Shown here in pieces: positions 13,405 to 21,908 of a stretch of DNA of 26,901 bases. The stretch comes from Clostridiales bacterium. GTDB taxonomy: Bacteria > Bacillota > Clostridia > Peptostreptococcales > JAAYPU01. Position 1 is the first letter of the stretch. Each line of letters begins with the position of its first letter. The notes under the pieces were generated by a model. The model did no database searches. It worked only from the letters and a program-made list of their open reading frames with translations, and was not told the DNA's origin. The translations under genes and the position numbers were made by a program. The DNA lies in assembly GCA_012519645.1 (NCBI GenBank), contig JAAYPU010000258.1:1-26901 (forward strand). Direction: 5' to 3'.

Positions 13405-14005
13405 AAATATTTAGAATAATGACTCCCTGCACTATTCCGATAAAGAATCCTATGACACCGCCTAAGATTTCAATATGCTGCAATTCTTTTTTAGCAATTT
13501 GAATGGTTATTTCTTCAAGCTTCTCCAGCTCAAAGCCGTTAATTTTTTCTTCTACTATTTCAGCAATTTTCACATGAATGGCCGCATCATTCATAAGGTC
13601 GGCAACTGCTTCCATTATAAGACCTTCCGCTTCCCTGTCAATAATATCATTTGCATATTCACTGATCATATTGCGTATCACACTAGGAATAACAGGAGGC
13701 AAATTTGAGCTTACCGCTTGCTTTAATTTGTTCTTCACTTTACTTATCAGGTCATCTTTTCCGTTATTTTCAAAGAATTTAGAAAAGATTGTTTCCATTG
13801 AAATAAGCTCTTTGTCCACAACCTCTCCGATAGTACGTGCGATATCTTTACGTCTCTTAGGTATCAAGCCTTGTACTTCAAAATTTGTCAGAGGAATTTT
13901 AATTGGATTTAATGGTCTGAAAATCATTTTTACAGCTATGGTATTAGTAACATATCCTATTATGGCTCCCACTGCTCCAAGTATTATCAACTTTGTTACA
14001 AACAT
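13403..14005 (-). CDS. DUF445-family membrane protein
   Basis: This protein belongs to the DUF445 family (YheB-like), whose biochemical function is not established. Residues 5-23 form a membrane segment ending in the family motif GYVTNTIAVKMIFRP. The motif VQGLIPKRRKDIARTIGEVV follows, then a helical middle region. A second hydrophobic segment ends the protein (about 178-199). At 200 aa it is a short family member. GTAGGTGA precedes the ATG. It is transcribed away from the pel operon, with about 145 bp between start codons. I see no terminator after it; its stop codon touches a heptad tract. Confidence 0.8.
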   Translation of the reverse strand: MFVTKLIILGAVGAIIGYVTNTIAVKMIFRPLNPIKIPLTNFEVQGLIPKRRKDIARTIGEVVDKELISMETIFSKFFENNGKDDLISKVKNKLKQAVSSNLPPVIPSVIRNMISEYANDIIDREAEGLIMEAVADLMNDAAIHVKIAEIVEEKINGFELEKLEEITIQIAKKELQHIEILGGVIGFFIGIVQGVIILNI

Positions 14006-14035
14006 TTTTTCACCTACATTTATTAATTACTATAT

Positions 14036-14107
14036 TTGACATTTCTAAATAATTTTAATAAAATTTTCGATATATTTCTTCCTATATTACATAGTTTATT
14101 GTATAAT
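14036..14107 (+). promoter_or_regulatory. Promoter region of the pel operon
   Basis: A perfect TTGACA (14036-14041) is followed after exactly 17 nt by TAAAAT (14059-14064), a near-consensus sigma-A promoter. A second, perfect TATAAT at 14102-14107 has only a poor -35 (TTCCTA at 14079-14084). The first would give a leader of about 80 nt. No riboswitch or terminator is visible in that leader. Confidence 0.65.
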
Positions 14108-14151
14108 ATTGGGTGTGCTATGCAATATCATCATATTTAAAGAGGTTTTCT

Positions 14152-16380
14152 ATGAAATTGTTAATAACAGGCGGATATGGTTTTTTAGGTTCTCATACAG
14201 CAGAACTTTTCTATAAAGAGGGTCATGATATATATATCATTGACAACTTATCATCCGGTAAAAAAGAAAATTTAGCAAATATTAAGCATACTTTTTATAA
14301 CTTAGATGCTTCAGACAAAAGGTGCGAAGAAATATTTACCAATACCTCTATTGATATGGTAGTTCATTTAGCATCCCAGTACCGGGATTCCGATGAAAAC
14401 AACCTGTATGAAATAATGGAATCAGATGTACTGGGTCTTATTAATATGCTTTCATTATCCCAAAAATATAATGTAAAGAAATTTATTTTTGCATCTTCTT
14501 CAGCTATATATGGCGAAAGCTCCTCCGATACCTTCTCTGTAAACGAAGAATCAATTTGTGTTCCCGCATCATTATATGGTATGAATATGCTTACAAAAGA
14601 AAACTATTGTAATCTATATAGGGATTTATATGGTTTAGAAACTATAATTCTCAGATTTTCTAATATTTATGGGCCGCGGCAGACTGCAAACAGAAAAAAT
14701 ATTATTGCTTCTATTATGAATCAAATCATTAATAAAGAGAACGTTATCATTCATGAAAACACATCAATGCTGCATGATTATATTTACGTAGAAGATGCTG
14801 CTTTTGCAATCTACAAAGCAGCTCAGTATACTTATAGCAGCTTATATAATATTTCTTCCAACAATCCTATTAATATGAATGATTTATTTGGTATACTGAA
14901 TACCTCTGTCACTGATATCGACTCCTGTTTAATGCAAATTAACGATGAGCCTGCGGCGATGTACGAACCGATTATATCAAATAATCGTGCAATGAAAGAA
15001 CTTCATTGGACACCCATTTATAAAATTCAGAAAGGACTATCTTTAACTTATAAATGGTACCTCAACGGAAAAACTGCTCAATCAAAAGAAATAATAAAAC
15101 AGCAAAACAACACCTTTGATAATAAAATTAATTATAAAAAGGCATTACCTTATTTAGAGAATATTTTAGTATTTATCATTATATTTTTTCTGAACCGGAT
15201 GCTTATTGATAACCAAATAGAACTTCCCCTCGATTTAAAGCTTGTATATATTCTGTTATTTGCAATCGTATATGGATTAAAGCATACTTACATCTCTATA
15301 TTATTAAGCTGCATTCTTGTTCTTTGGCAAAAATATAGCGCAGGCAATGACTTTCTATCTATTTTATATAATGTCGATACATTGCTCCACATTACTATTT
15401 ATATTTTTACCGGTACAGTATTAAGCTATGTAATTGAAGATAAGAAAACTGAAATTCATAATAAAACAGATGAAATAAATGAATTGAAAAAGAAATTTGA
15501 TTTCTTGTATCAGCTTAATAATGAAAACAAATCAATAATCAAAGAATTGCAGGAGCAGATTTTACAAAGCGAGGATAGCTTAGTAAAAATATATCAGATA
15601 GTAGATAGTCTTAAATCCTTAGAACCTAAAGAAATATTCAGTGCTTCAGTTAATGTAATAGAAAAAATTATGAAATCAAATGATGTTTTAATCTATACGG
15701 TTTCAAAAAACGGTTATTATATGAGGCTCATAGCTTATTCGGCAAAAGGCAAACTGGAAAATGTAAAAAAATCAATAAGAATTGACGATTTTCCGGCGAT
15801 GCAAAATGTAATTAAGTCCAGAAAAATATATATTAACCGTGAGTTCAATAATGAATTGCCCTTGATGATGTCTCCGGTATTCATAAATGATACCGTAGTA
15901 TCAGTAATTGCAATAAATGATATGAATTTTGAATCCCTATCTTTATATAAGCAAAATTTATTCCAGGTCTTAACAAATTTGATTACTTCGTCTTTTGATC
16001 GCGCATATCGCTATGAATCAGCAATTGCCGCCGAAAAATATCTGGATGAAATGTATGTTCTTAAAGAAAAATATTTTGCTCAAATCCTTCAGAATATAAT
16101 TATTTCTAAAGATAGAAATATTATGGATTATACATTGTTAAGGATTTGGGATGATGAATGGAAAAATAATAATGTTGTCTCCAAATTGAATAATAATCTT
16201 CGTGAATTTGATATTTTGGGAGTAAACGATAAGAATCAATTGTTTGTTATACTCTATAATACTAATAATGAAGAAGCACAGTTTGTTATCCAAAGACTTA
16301 AGAAAAATGAAATAGAAGTTCAATTAATAAATGGGGAAGAATTCTATGATAACCTTTCTGATTATACATTTACTGCTTAG
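14152..16380 (+). CDS. SDR-epimerase / PelD fusion, c-di-GMP-binding Pel regulator
   Basis: PelD is the membrane c-di-GMP receptor that switches on Pel polymerisation. Residues 1-305 form an extended SDR (UDP-sugar 4-epimerase-like) domain with GGYGFLGSH (7-15), SSSAIYG (116-121) and RFSNIYGPRQ (168-177). The active-site Tyr142 is present, but the YxxxK lysine is Met146. Hydrophobic segments fill about 332-428, followed by a coiled coil (430-475), a GAF domain (about 490-615) and a degenerate GGDEF domain (630-735). The I-site RxxD is intact as REFD (684-687), while GGDEF is DKNQL, so it should bind but not make c-di-GMP. The ATG at 14152 with AGAGG is preferred over an upstream GTG. First gene of the operon. 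Confidence 0.85.
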   Translation: MKLLITGGYGFLGSHTAELFYKEGHDIYIIDNLSSGKKENLANIKHTFYNLDASDKRCEEIFTNTSIDMVVHLASQYRDSDENNLYEIMESDVLGLINMLSLSQKYNVKKFIFASSSAIYGESSSDTFSVNEESICVPASLYGMNMLTKENYCNLYRDLYGLETIILRFSNIYGPRQTANRKNIIASIMNQIINKENVIIHENTSMLHDYIYVEDAAFAIYKAAQYTYSSLYNISSNNPINMNDLFGILNTSVTDIDSCLMQINDEPAAMYEPIISNNRAMKELHWTPIYKIQKGLSLTYKWYLNGKTAQSKEIIKQQNNTFDNKINYKKALPYLENILVFIIIFFLNRMLIDNQIELPLDLKLVYILLFAIVYGLKHTYISILLSCILVLWQKYSAGNDFLSILYNVDTLLHITIYIFTGTVLSYVIEDKKTEIHNKTDEINELKKKFDFLYQLNNENKSIIKELQEQILQSEDSLVKIYQIVDSLKSLEPKEIFSASVNVIEKIMKSNDVLIYTVSKNGYYMRLIAYSAKGKLENVKKSIRIDDFPAMQNVIKSRKIYINREFNNELPLMMSPVFINDTVVSVIAINDMNFESLSLYKQNLFQVLTNLITSSFDRAYRYESAIAAEKYLDEMYVLKEKYFAQILQNIIISKDRNIMDYTLLRIWDDEWKNNNVVSKLNNNLREFDILGVNDKNQLFVILYNTNNEEAQFVIQRLKKNEIEVQLINGEEFYDNLSDYTFTA

Positions 16381-17218
16381 CTCATCAGCGTTTTTTATAG
16401 GAAAAAGCAAAATCAATAAACAAGAGAGATTTTGCCATATTGTACTGGCTTTTACACTTCCAGTCGTCGGATTGATTACTGTATTGATACTTAATTATAT
16501 GAAAAAGGAAATTATAAAGGAAATAGATAATACTGATGAAATCATAGAAGAACCGCCATTGTTTTTCTATAAACCGGGAGAAATCAGAAAAACAGATATT
16601 ATTCCTCTTGAAGATGCTTTATTAATGAATGATACGGCAATAAAACGCAAGCAGCTGCTTAATATAGCGAAAGACGATATTCTTCCTTTTATCGATTCTC
16701 TTCATCTGGCTTTAGAAGATGAAGATTCCGAAACTTCCCATTACGCTGCAACAGCTATTACAAATATCAAAAAGAAATTAGATGTTGAATTGCAAAAAAA
16801 AGAAGTAGAATACGAACAAGACAAAGATAATTTAGATTATACAAAAGAATATTACAGCATTTTGGATACCTATTTAAGAAGTAAGCTCATGGATTTTTCT
16901 GAAAGAAAAATTAAGCTTTATACTTATATAGAAATATTAAAGAAGCTGATTGATAATGATGCCGGCGATGAATATTACACAAAAATTATAGATGCTTTTT
17001 ACGAAACAAATTCACTGAATGATGTAGAAAGGTACTGTTTGGATTTCTTAGAGAAATACAATAATGAAACTGCCTTCTTAAGTTGTTTGAAATATTATTA
17101 TATAACAAAAAACAAGGAACGTTTTGATGAAGTATTGGCACAGCTGCGGAGCTCAGCAATAAAATTATCCAATGGAGGTATTAATATAATAAGATTCTGG
17201 TTAGGTGGTTCTCAATGA
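16346..17218 (+). CDS. PelE-like membrane/TPR protein
   Basis: Two membrane segments (about residues 1-19 and 31-50) are followed by a long charged helical region with TPR-like character toward the end. This fits PelE, the inner-membrane partner of PelD in Pel export. The family diverges strongly, so the call rests on topology plus its place between pelD and pelA. The start at 16346 is preferred because GGGGAAG lies just upstream. An in-frame ATG at 16331 has no ribosome site. It overlaps the end of the pelD fusion by 35 nt and the next gene by ATGA. Confidence 0.75.
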   Translation: MITFLIIHLLLSSSAFFIGKSKINKQERFCHIVLAFTLPVVGLITVLILNYMKKEIIKEIDNTDEIIEEPPLFFYKPGEIRKTDIIPLEDALLMNDTAIKRKQLLNIAKDDILPFIDSLHLALEDEDSETSHYAATAITNIKKKLDVELQKKEVEYEQDKDNLDYTKEYYSILDTYLRSKLMDFSERKIKLYTYIEILKKLIDNDAGDEYYTKIIDAFYETNSLNDVERYCLDFLEKYNNETAFLSCLKYYYITKNKERFDEVLAQLRSSAIKLSNGGINIIRFWLGGSQ

Positions 17219-19041
17219 AAGATAGAAAAAAAATAATAATTATACTATCCGTCATAATCGTTTTGGCAATAATAATACAATTTTTCCGTTCTGATTTTAT
17301 AATTAAATTAAGCAATAACAAAAACATTGATATGGTCGGATTTAATGCTGAAGAATTCATACAGATCGATCCGTCATTACTGAACTCATTACCATCGGAT
17401 AAATATCTGGTGATTTACGACGAGAACCATCAGGGCTCTGTCCTTTCAAAGGATAATATCATAAAAATACTGGAACAAATTAAAGTACCCTATGATTTAT
17501 ATGAAACAAGTAATATTTCCTCCTTCAATAGCAGTTATTCTTTGGTTATTCTGCTGCTCGAGGATTTAGACAGGCTCTCAATTATTGATAAGTTATTGAA
17601 TTTTGTTAATGAAGGCGGAAATATATTCATAGCATACAGACCAAATATATCCGGTAATTTTTCAAGACATCATGATAAATTCGGAATACGTGATTACGGC
17701 TTTTTATCAGACGCAAATGGGATCCGTTTACTTGACAATGTTTTAATACAAGGTGTTGATTTTGTTTCTGAAGAAAATAATGTTATTAATTCTTCCATGA
17801 ATCTATACCTGGTAGATGATTGTATAGAATACGCAGAATCCATTGAGGGAACCCCCTTGTTATGGAGAAAAAAATACGGTCAAGGAAATATCGTATATTT
17901 AAATGGTACAATGACAGAATCCAAAATAAACAGGGGCTTTATTCTCGGAGCATTAAGCTTATGTAAGGATGAATATATATATCCGATAGTAAACTCAAAG
18001 GTTGTATATATAGATGATTTTCCGGCTCCTTTTCCTGATGGTATTCATGATGAAATTTATGCAGAATTCAATAGGGATATCAAGAAATTTTTCAAAGATA
18101 TCTGGTGGCCGGATATGCTTAGAATTGCTCAGAAAAATGATATAAGATACACAGGTGTCCTTATCGGTAATTATGATAATGATACAGAAAACATATCCGG
18201 AAAAAATATAACCTTATTAAAAAATGATTTAATTTACTATGGCAGAGAAATATTGATCAACAAAGGCGAATTAGGTATTCACGGCTATAACCACCAACCC
18301 TTCTTCACAGGAGAATTACATAACAAAGAATTAGGATATAAGCCATGGAAAGATAAAGCAACAATGCTTAAATCCATTATTACCTTACGTTCATTTTTAA
18401 ATGAGCCTTTTACAGATTACCAATTCAGGACGTATGTTCCTCCCTCAAATATACTCTATGCTGAAGGGCGGGAAGCATTGTCCCAATCCGGTTCGGGAAT
18501 ATCCATTATCGCCTCCTTATATAGCAACGATGGTGAACCTGACGCTTATGAACAGGAAGTAAAAGTTGCAGATGACGGTATTATTGAAATGCCGAGGTTT
18601 ACCTCAGGTTATTCTTATACATCAATCAACGAATGGATCAGTATGAATAGCATTTCACTTTACGGCACTTTTATGCACTTCGTACATCCTGATGATTTAT
18701 TGGACCCCGAACGTTCTGATAATAAAAGCTGGTCTCAGCTATTAGAAGAATATTCGAATTTTCATGAAATGATACATAATAAGTATCCATGGCTAAATAG
18801 CACGACCTCGTCCGAAGCAGCAAATGAGCTCATCAGATTTCATTTTCTTCAACCTAAATATGAGATCAATAATCTTTCTATAAATATTTATTGCAATAAC
18901 TTTTATGATCACGCTTACTTTATACTTCGAACCGATAAAAAATTAGGAAAAACCGAACATTGCAGATTATTCAATATCGACAATGGATTATATTTGGTTA
19001 AAGCAGAAAAGCCCATCTCAAAAATATATTACAAAAGGTGA
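17215..19041 (+). CDS. PelA-type polysaccharide deacetylase (Gram-positive form)
   Basis: Deacetylase predicted to remove acetyl groups from the nascent Pel GalNAc-rich polymer outside the membrane. An N-terminal membrane anchor (about 7-24) precedes an alpha/beta domain (about 60-260) and a carbohydrate-esterase-4-like deacetylase. The metal and catalytic motifs are IDDFP (266-270) and HGYNH (356-360), followed by TYVPPSN (406-412) and FMHFVHP (486-492). It matches the DUF2194 type and lacks the glycoside-hydrolase domain of Pseudomonas PelA, as expected for Gram-positive pel loci. It overlaps pelE by ATGA. Confidence 0.85.
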   Translation: MKDRKKIIIILSVIIVLAIIIQFFRSDFIIKLSNNKNIDMVGFNAEEFIQIDPSLLNSLPSDKYLVIYDENHQGSVLSKDNIIKILEQIKVPYDLYETSNISSFNSSYSLVILLLEDLDRLSIIDKLLNFVNEGGNIFIAYRPNISGNFSRHHDKFGIRDYGFLSDANGIRLLDNVLIQGVDFVSEENNVINSSMNLYLVDDCIEYAESIEGTPLLWRKKYGQGNIVYLNGTMTESKINRGFILGALSLCKDEYIYPIVNSKVVYIDDFPAPFPDGIHDEIYAEFNRDIKKFFKDIWWPDMLRIAQKNDIRYTGVLIGNYDNDTENISGKNITLLKNDLIYYGREILINKGELGIHGYNHQPFFTGELHNKELGYKPWKDKATMLKSIITLRSFLNEPFTDYQFRTYVPPSNILYAEGREALSQSGSGISIIASLYSNDGEPDAYEQEVKVADDGIIEMPRFTSGYSYTSINEWISMNSISLYGTFMHFVHPDDLLDPERSDNKSWSQLLEEYSNFHEMIHNKYPWLNSTTSSEAANELIRFHFLQPKYEINNLSINIYCNNFYDHAYFILRTDKKLGKTEHCRLFNIDNGLYLVKAEKPISKIYYKR

Positions 19042-19045
19042 TTAA

Positions 19046-20458
19046 ATGAGGATATGCATTTTCTCGGAAGGCAGCTTTCCCTATACTTTGGGAGGAGTAT
19101 CCAGCTGGATCAATACACTCATAAAAGAATGCCCCGAACATGAATTTATTATTTTTTCAATAAATACTGATTCAAAGTTAAAGGGAAATTATAAATATGC
19201 AATACCTGATAATGTTGTATCTATTTATGATGTTTTTCTGAATGATATTGTACTTTCCGAAAAGTCCAAGGGGAAAAGATATAGTTTTAATGAACATGAA
19301 ACAGAAGCATTAACTGATCTGATAAAAAGCGACCACACTGACTGGGCAACGATTTTTAATTTATTCAGAAGACTTAAAAATGAAAATGTCGCAAGTATAT
19401 TTATGAGTAAAAACTTTTTTGATATTGTAAGACAAATATATATTGAAAAATATCCCTATACGCCTTTTACAGAATTTATCTGGACCATGAGATCAGTATA
19501 TCTGGTATTATTCGGTATTATAAGATATGATGTTCCACCGGCGGATATATATCATAGTGTATCTACCGGTTATTCAGGGATAATGGCCAGTAATGCAAAG
19601 CTACTATATAATAAGCCTCTTATCATCTCCGAGCATGGTATATATACAAGAGAAAGAGAAGAGGAATTAATTAAAGCCGATTGGGTGAAAGGCTACTACA
19701 AGGATATTTGGATAAAGTTTTTTTATAATCTTTCCAATTGTGCCTATAGCTATGCAGATACCGTCACTTCTTTATTTAACAAAAACAAAGAATTACAGAT
19801 TGAGTTAGGTTGCCCTGAAGATAAGATTCAAATAATCCCGAACGGTATAGATGTAAATAATTTCTCAGATCTTCCGGAAAAAGAAGAAAAGGATTGCATC
19901 TGTATTGGCGCTATCGTCAGGGTTGTACCCATTAAAGATATTAAAACCATGCTGCTTGCCTTTAAACATGTGGCTACAGAAATTACAAACACAAAGTTTT
20001 TTATTATGGGTCCGGCTGAAGAGGATAAGGAATATGCAGAAGAGTGCTATAAGATGGCAAAGGATCTGCAGCTTAACAATATAATTTTTACCGGTGCAGT
20101 TGATATCATGGAATACATAGGCAAAATGGATGTTCTTGTATTAACAAGTATCAGCGAAGGACAACCCCTCACTGTATTAGAAGGCATGGCAGCAAAGAAA
20201 CCTCATGTCTGTACAAATGTAGGTGATTGCAAGGATTTATTGTATGGAATGAATGATGTTTACGGGCAGGCCGGATATATAGATTATGTACTGAACTATA
20301 AAGGTATAGCAGAAAAGATAATTAAACTATGCAAGGATCCTGATTTGCGCAAAGAATTCGGATATAACGGTTTTAACCGGGTTTCTAATCTTTATAAAAA
20401 AGAAACTTTTATTGCCGGTTATAAGGAATTATATAATAAATACGGAAGTGATTATTGA
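19046..20458 (+). CDS. Glycosyltransferase PelF (GT4)
   Basis: Cytosolic GT-B glycosyltransferase that polymerises Pel from UDP-sugars. Visible features are an N-terminal glycine-rich acceptor loop (SEGSFPYTLGGVSSW), EHGIY (196-200), the linker motif IPNGID (264-269) and the GT4 EX7E motif (E371 and E379, in EGQPLTVLE). The length of 470 aa is normal for PelF. It starts 4 nt after pelA and its stop overlaps the pelG start (TGATG). Confidence 0.92.
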   Translation: MRICIFSEGSFPYTLGGVSSWINTLIKECPEHEFIIFSINTDSKLKGNYKYAIPDNVVSIYDVFLNDIVLSEKSKGKRYSFNEHETEALTDLIKSDHTDWATIFNLFRRLKNENVASIFMSKNFFDIVRQIYIEKYPYTPFTEFIWTMRSVYLVLFGIIRYDVPPADIYHSVSTGYSGIMASNAKLLYNKPLIISEHGIYTREREEELIKADWVKGYYKDIWIKFFYNLSNCAYSYADTVTSLFNKNKELQIELGCPEDKIQIIPNGIDVNNFSDLPEKEEKDCICIGAIVRVVPIKDIKTMLLAFKHVATEITNTKFFIMGPAEEDKEYAEECYKMAKDLQLNNIIFTGAVDIMEYIGKMDVLVLTSISEGQPLTVLEGMAAKKPHVCTNVGDCKDLLYGMNDVYGQAGYIDYVLNYKGIAEKIIKLCKDPDLRKEFGYNGFNRVSNLYKKETFIAGYKELYNKYGSDY

Positions 20459-21903
20459 TGGCCGGAATAGGTTTTGAATTAAAAAAATTATTTATAAACC
20501 GCAGCATTATGTCTAAAGCAAGAGCTTATTTTTATTCTGTTTTTGTTACTATCGGTCCGGTTATAATCGGCGCCTTAGCAGTAAGCAGTACTTTTGCTTT
20601 ATTGGAAATAGGAGGTATCAGCAAATCTGATCTCGACCTGTTGCAAACAAGCATTATATATTCGTTTATTGCTTCGATTCTTATTACAAGCGGTTATTGC
20701 ATGGTGCTTTCAAGATACGTTTCTGACAGATTGTATTTTAACAGAAAAGAGGATATATTGCCGACTCTTTATGGTTCTATAACAATAATAACAATTGTAT
20801 GTGCTATTATCGGTTTTTTCTTTTATCTTAATTCACCCTTACCTTTATCTTACAAGGTGCTTTGTTATCTGCTTTTTATAGAGCTTGTAATTATGACTAT
20901 ACTTACAATATATATTTCTGCTGTGCAGAATTACAAAAAAATTGCATTTAGCTTTTTATATGCAGCAATTGCGGCAATAATAATCGGATTTTTACTTATC
21001 AAGCTGAGAATTTTTCCTATTACTATTGTCATTATGCTTTCTTTCGATATTTGTATTATGATTATCATAATAATGCTAATCTCAGAAGTTCAAAACTACT
21101 ATAATCAAAAAAGCACTTACTATTTTGATTTCATAAGATATTTTGCAGAGCAAAAGGTCTTGTTCTTAATCAATACTTTATATATGGGCGGGCTTTACGT
21201 TCACAGTTTTATATTTTGGAGACTGCCCTCAATAAATGTCATAATTTCTGACACTTATATTTACGCACCATCATATGACATTCCGGCTTTTTATGCACTT
21301 TACAGCATATTCCCTACACTGGTTATCTTTATTGTCAGATTTGAAACTTCATTTTTTGAAAAATATAAGAATTATTTCTACCTTGTAAATAATAATGCCT
21401 GCTACGAGGATATGCAGCTGGCAAAAAAAGAAATGCAGAAAATACTTACAAAAGAACTGCTATATATTATGGAAATCCAACTTTTCGTTACTATAGGAAC
21501 CATTATCTACGGTTTAAAGGTATTGCCTTATTTTGGCTTCACTTATGAGATGGTTAACCTGTTCAACATCATGGCATTAGGATATTATTGCGTCATAATT
21601 ATGTATGTGATTATGACAATACTCTTGTATTTTAACAGCCAGATAAAGGCTTTATCGATTGTATTGGTGTTTTTTACATCTAATTTTATTTTAACTTTTA
21701 TATCAACCTTTTTAGAATCATCCTTTTATGGCCTCGGGTTTTTTCTATCCGGCTTAATTTCTCTTGTTTTCGCGATCATAATGTTAGTTAATTATTATAA
21801 AAATCTTGAATATTACATCTTTTGCACACAGGTAGCATTACAGCCTAAAAAACCTTCATTTATAAGTAAATACACTGATCGATTAAATAAGATAGGAGGA
21901 TAG
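20458..21903 (+). CDS. Pel exopolysaccharide exporter PelG
   Basis: Polytopic membrane protein with about twelve hydrophobic segments, of the flippase/MOP type, thought to move Pel across the membrane in complex with PelD, PelE and PelF. The family N-terminus MAGIGFELKKLF is clear. This fixes the start at the ATG at 20458 rather than an upstream TTG at 20455. It ends 5 nt before the first CotH gene and has no terminator, so transcription continues. Confidence 0.9.
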   Translation: MAGIGFELKKLFINRSIMSKARAYFYSVFVTIGPVIIGALAVSSTFALLEIGGISKSDLDLLQTSIIYSFIASILITSGYCMVLSRYVSDRLYFNRKEDILPTLYGSITIITIVCAIIGFFFYLNSPLPLSYKVLCYLLFIELVIMTILTIYISAVQNYKKIAFSFLYAAIAAIIIGFLLIKLRIFPITIVIMLSFDICIMIIIIMLISEVQNYYNQKSTYYFDFIRYFAEQKVLFLINTLYMGGLYVHSFIFWRLPSINVIISDTYIYAPSYDIPAFYALYSIFPTLVIFIVRFETSFFEKYKNYFYLVNNNACYEDMQLAKKEMQKILTKELLYIMEIQLFVTIGTIIYGLKVLPYFGFTYEMVNLFNIMALGYYCVIIMYVIMTILLYFNSQIKALSIVLVFFTSNFILTFISTFLESSFYGLGFFLSGLISLVFAIIMLVNYYKNLEYYIFCTQVALQPKKPSFISKYTDRLNKIGG

Positions 21904-21908
21904 CATTT

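Noticed and set aside
13578..14039. 153-codon open frame on the plus strand
   Set aside because: It is antisense to the DUF445 gene, has no ribosome site and shows only low-complexity hydrophobic sequence. The minus-strand gene has family motifs.
16042..16377. C-terminal domain of the PelD fusion as an active diguanylate cyclase
   Set aside because: GGDEF is replaced by DKNQL, so metal and GTP residues are missing; only the RxxD site remains.
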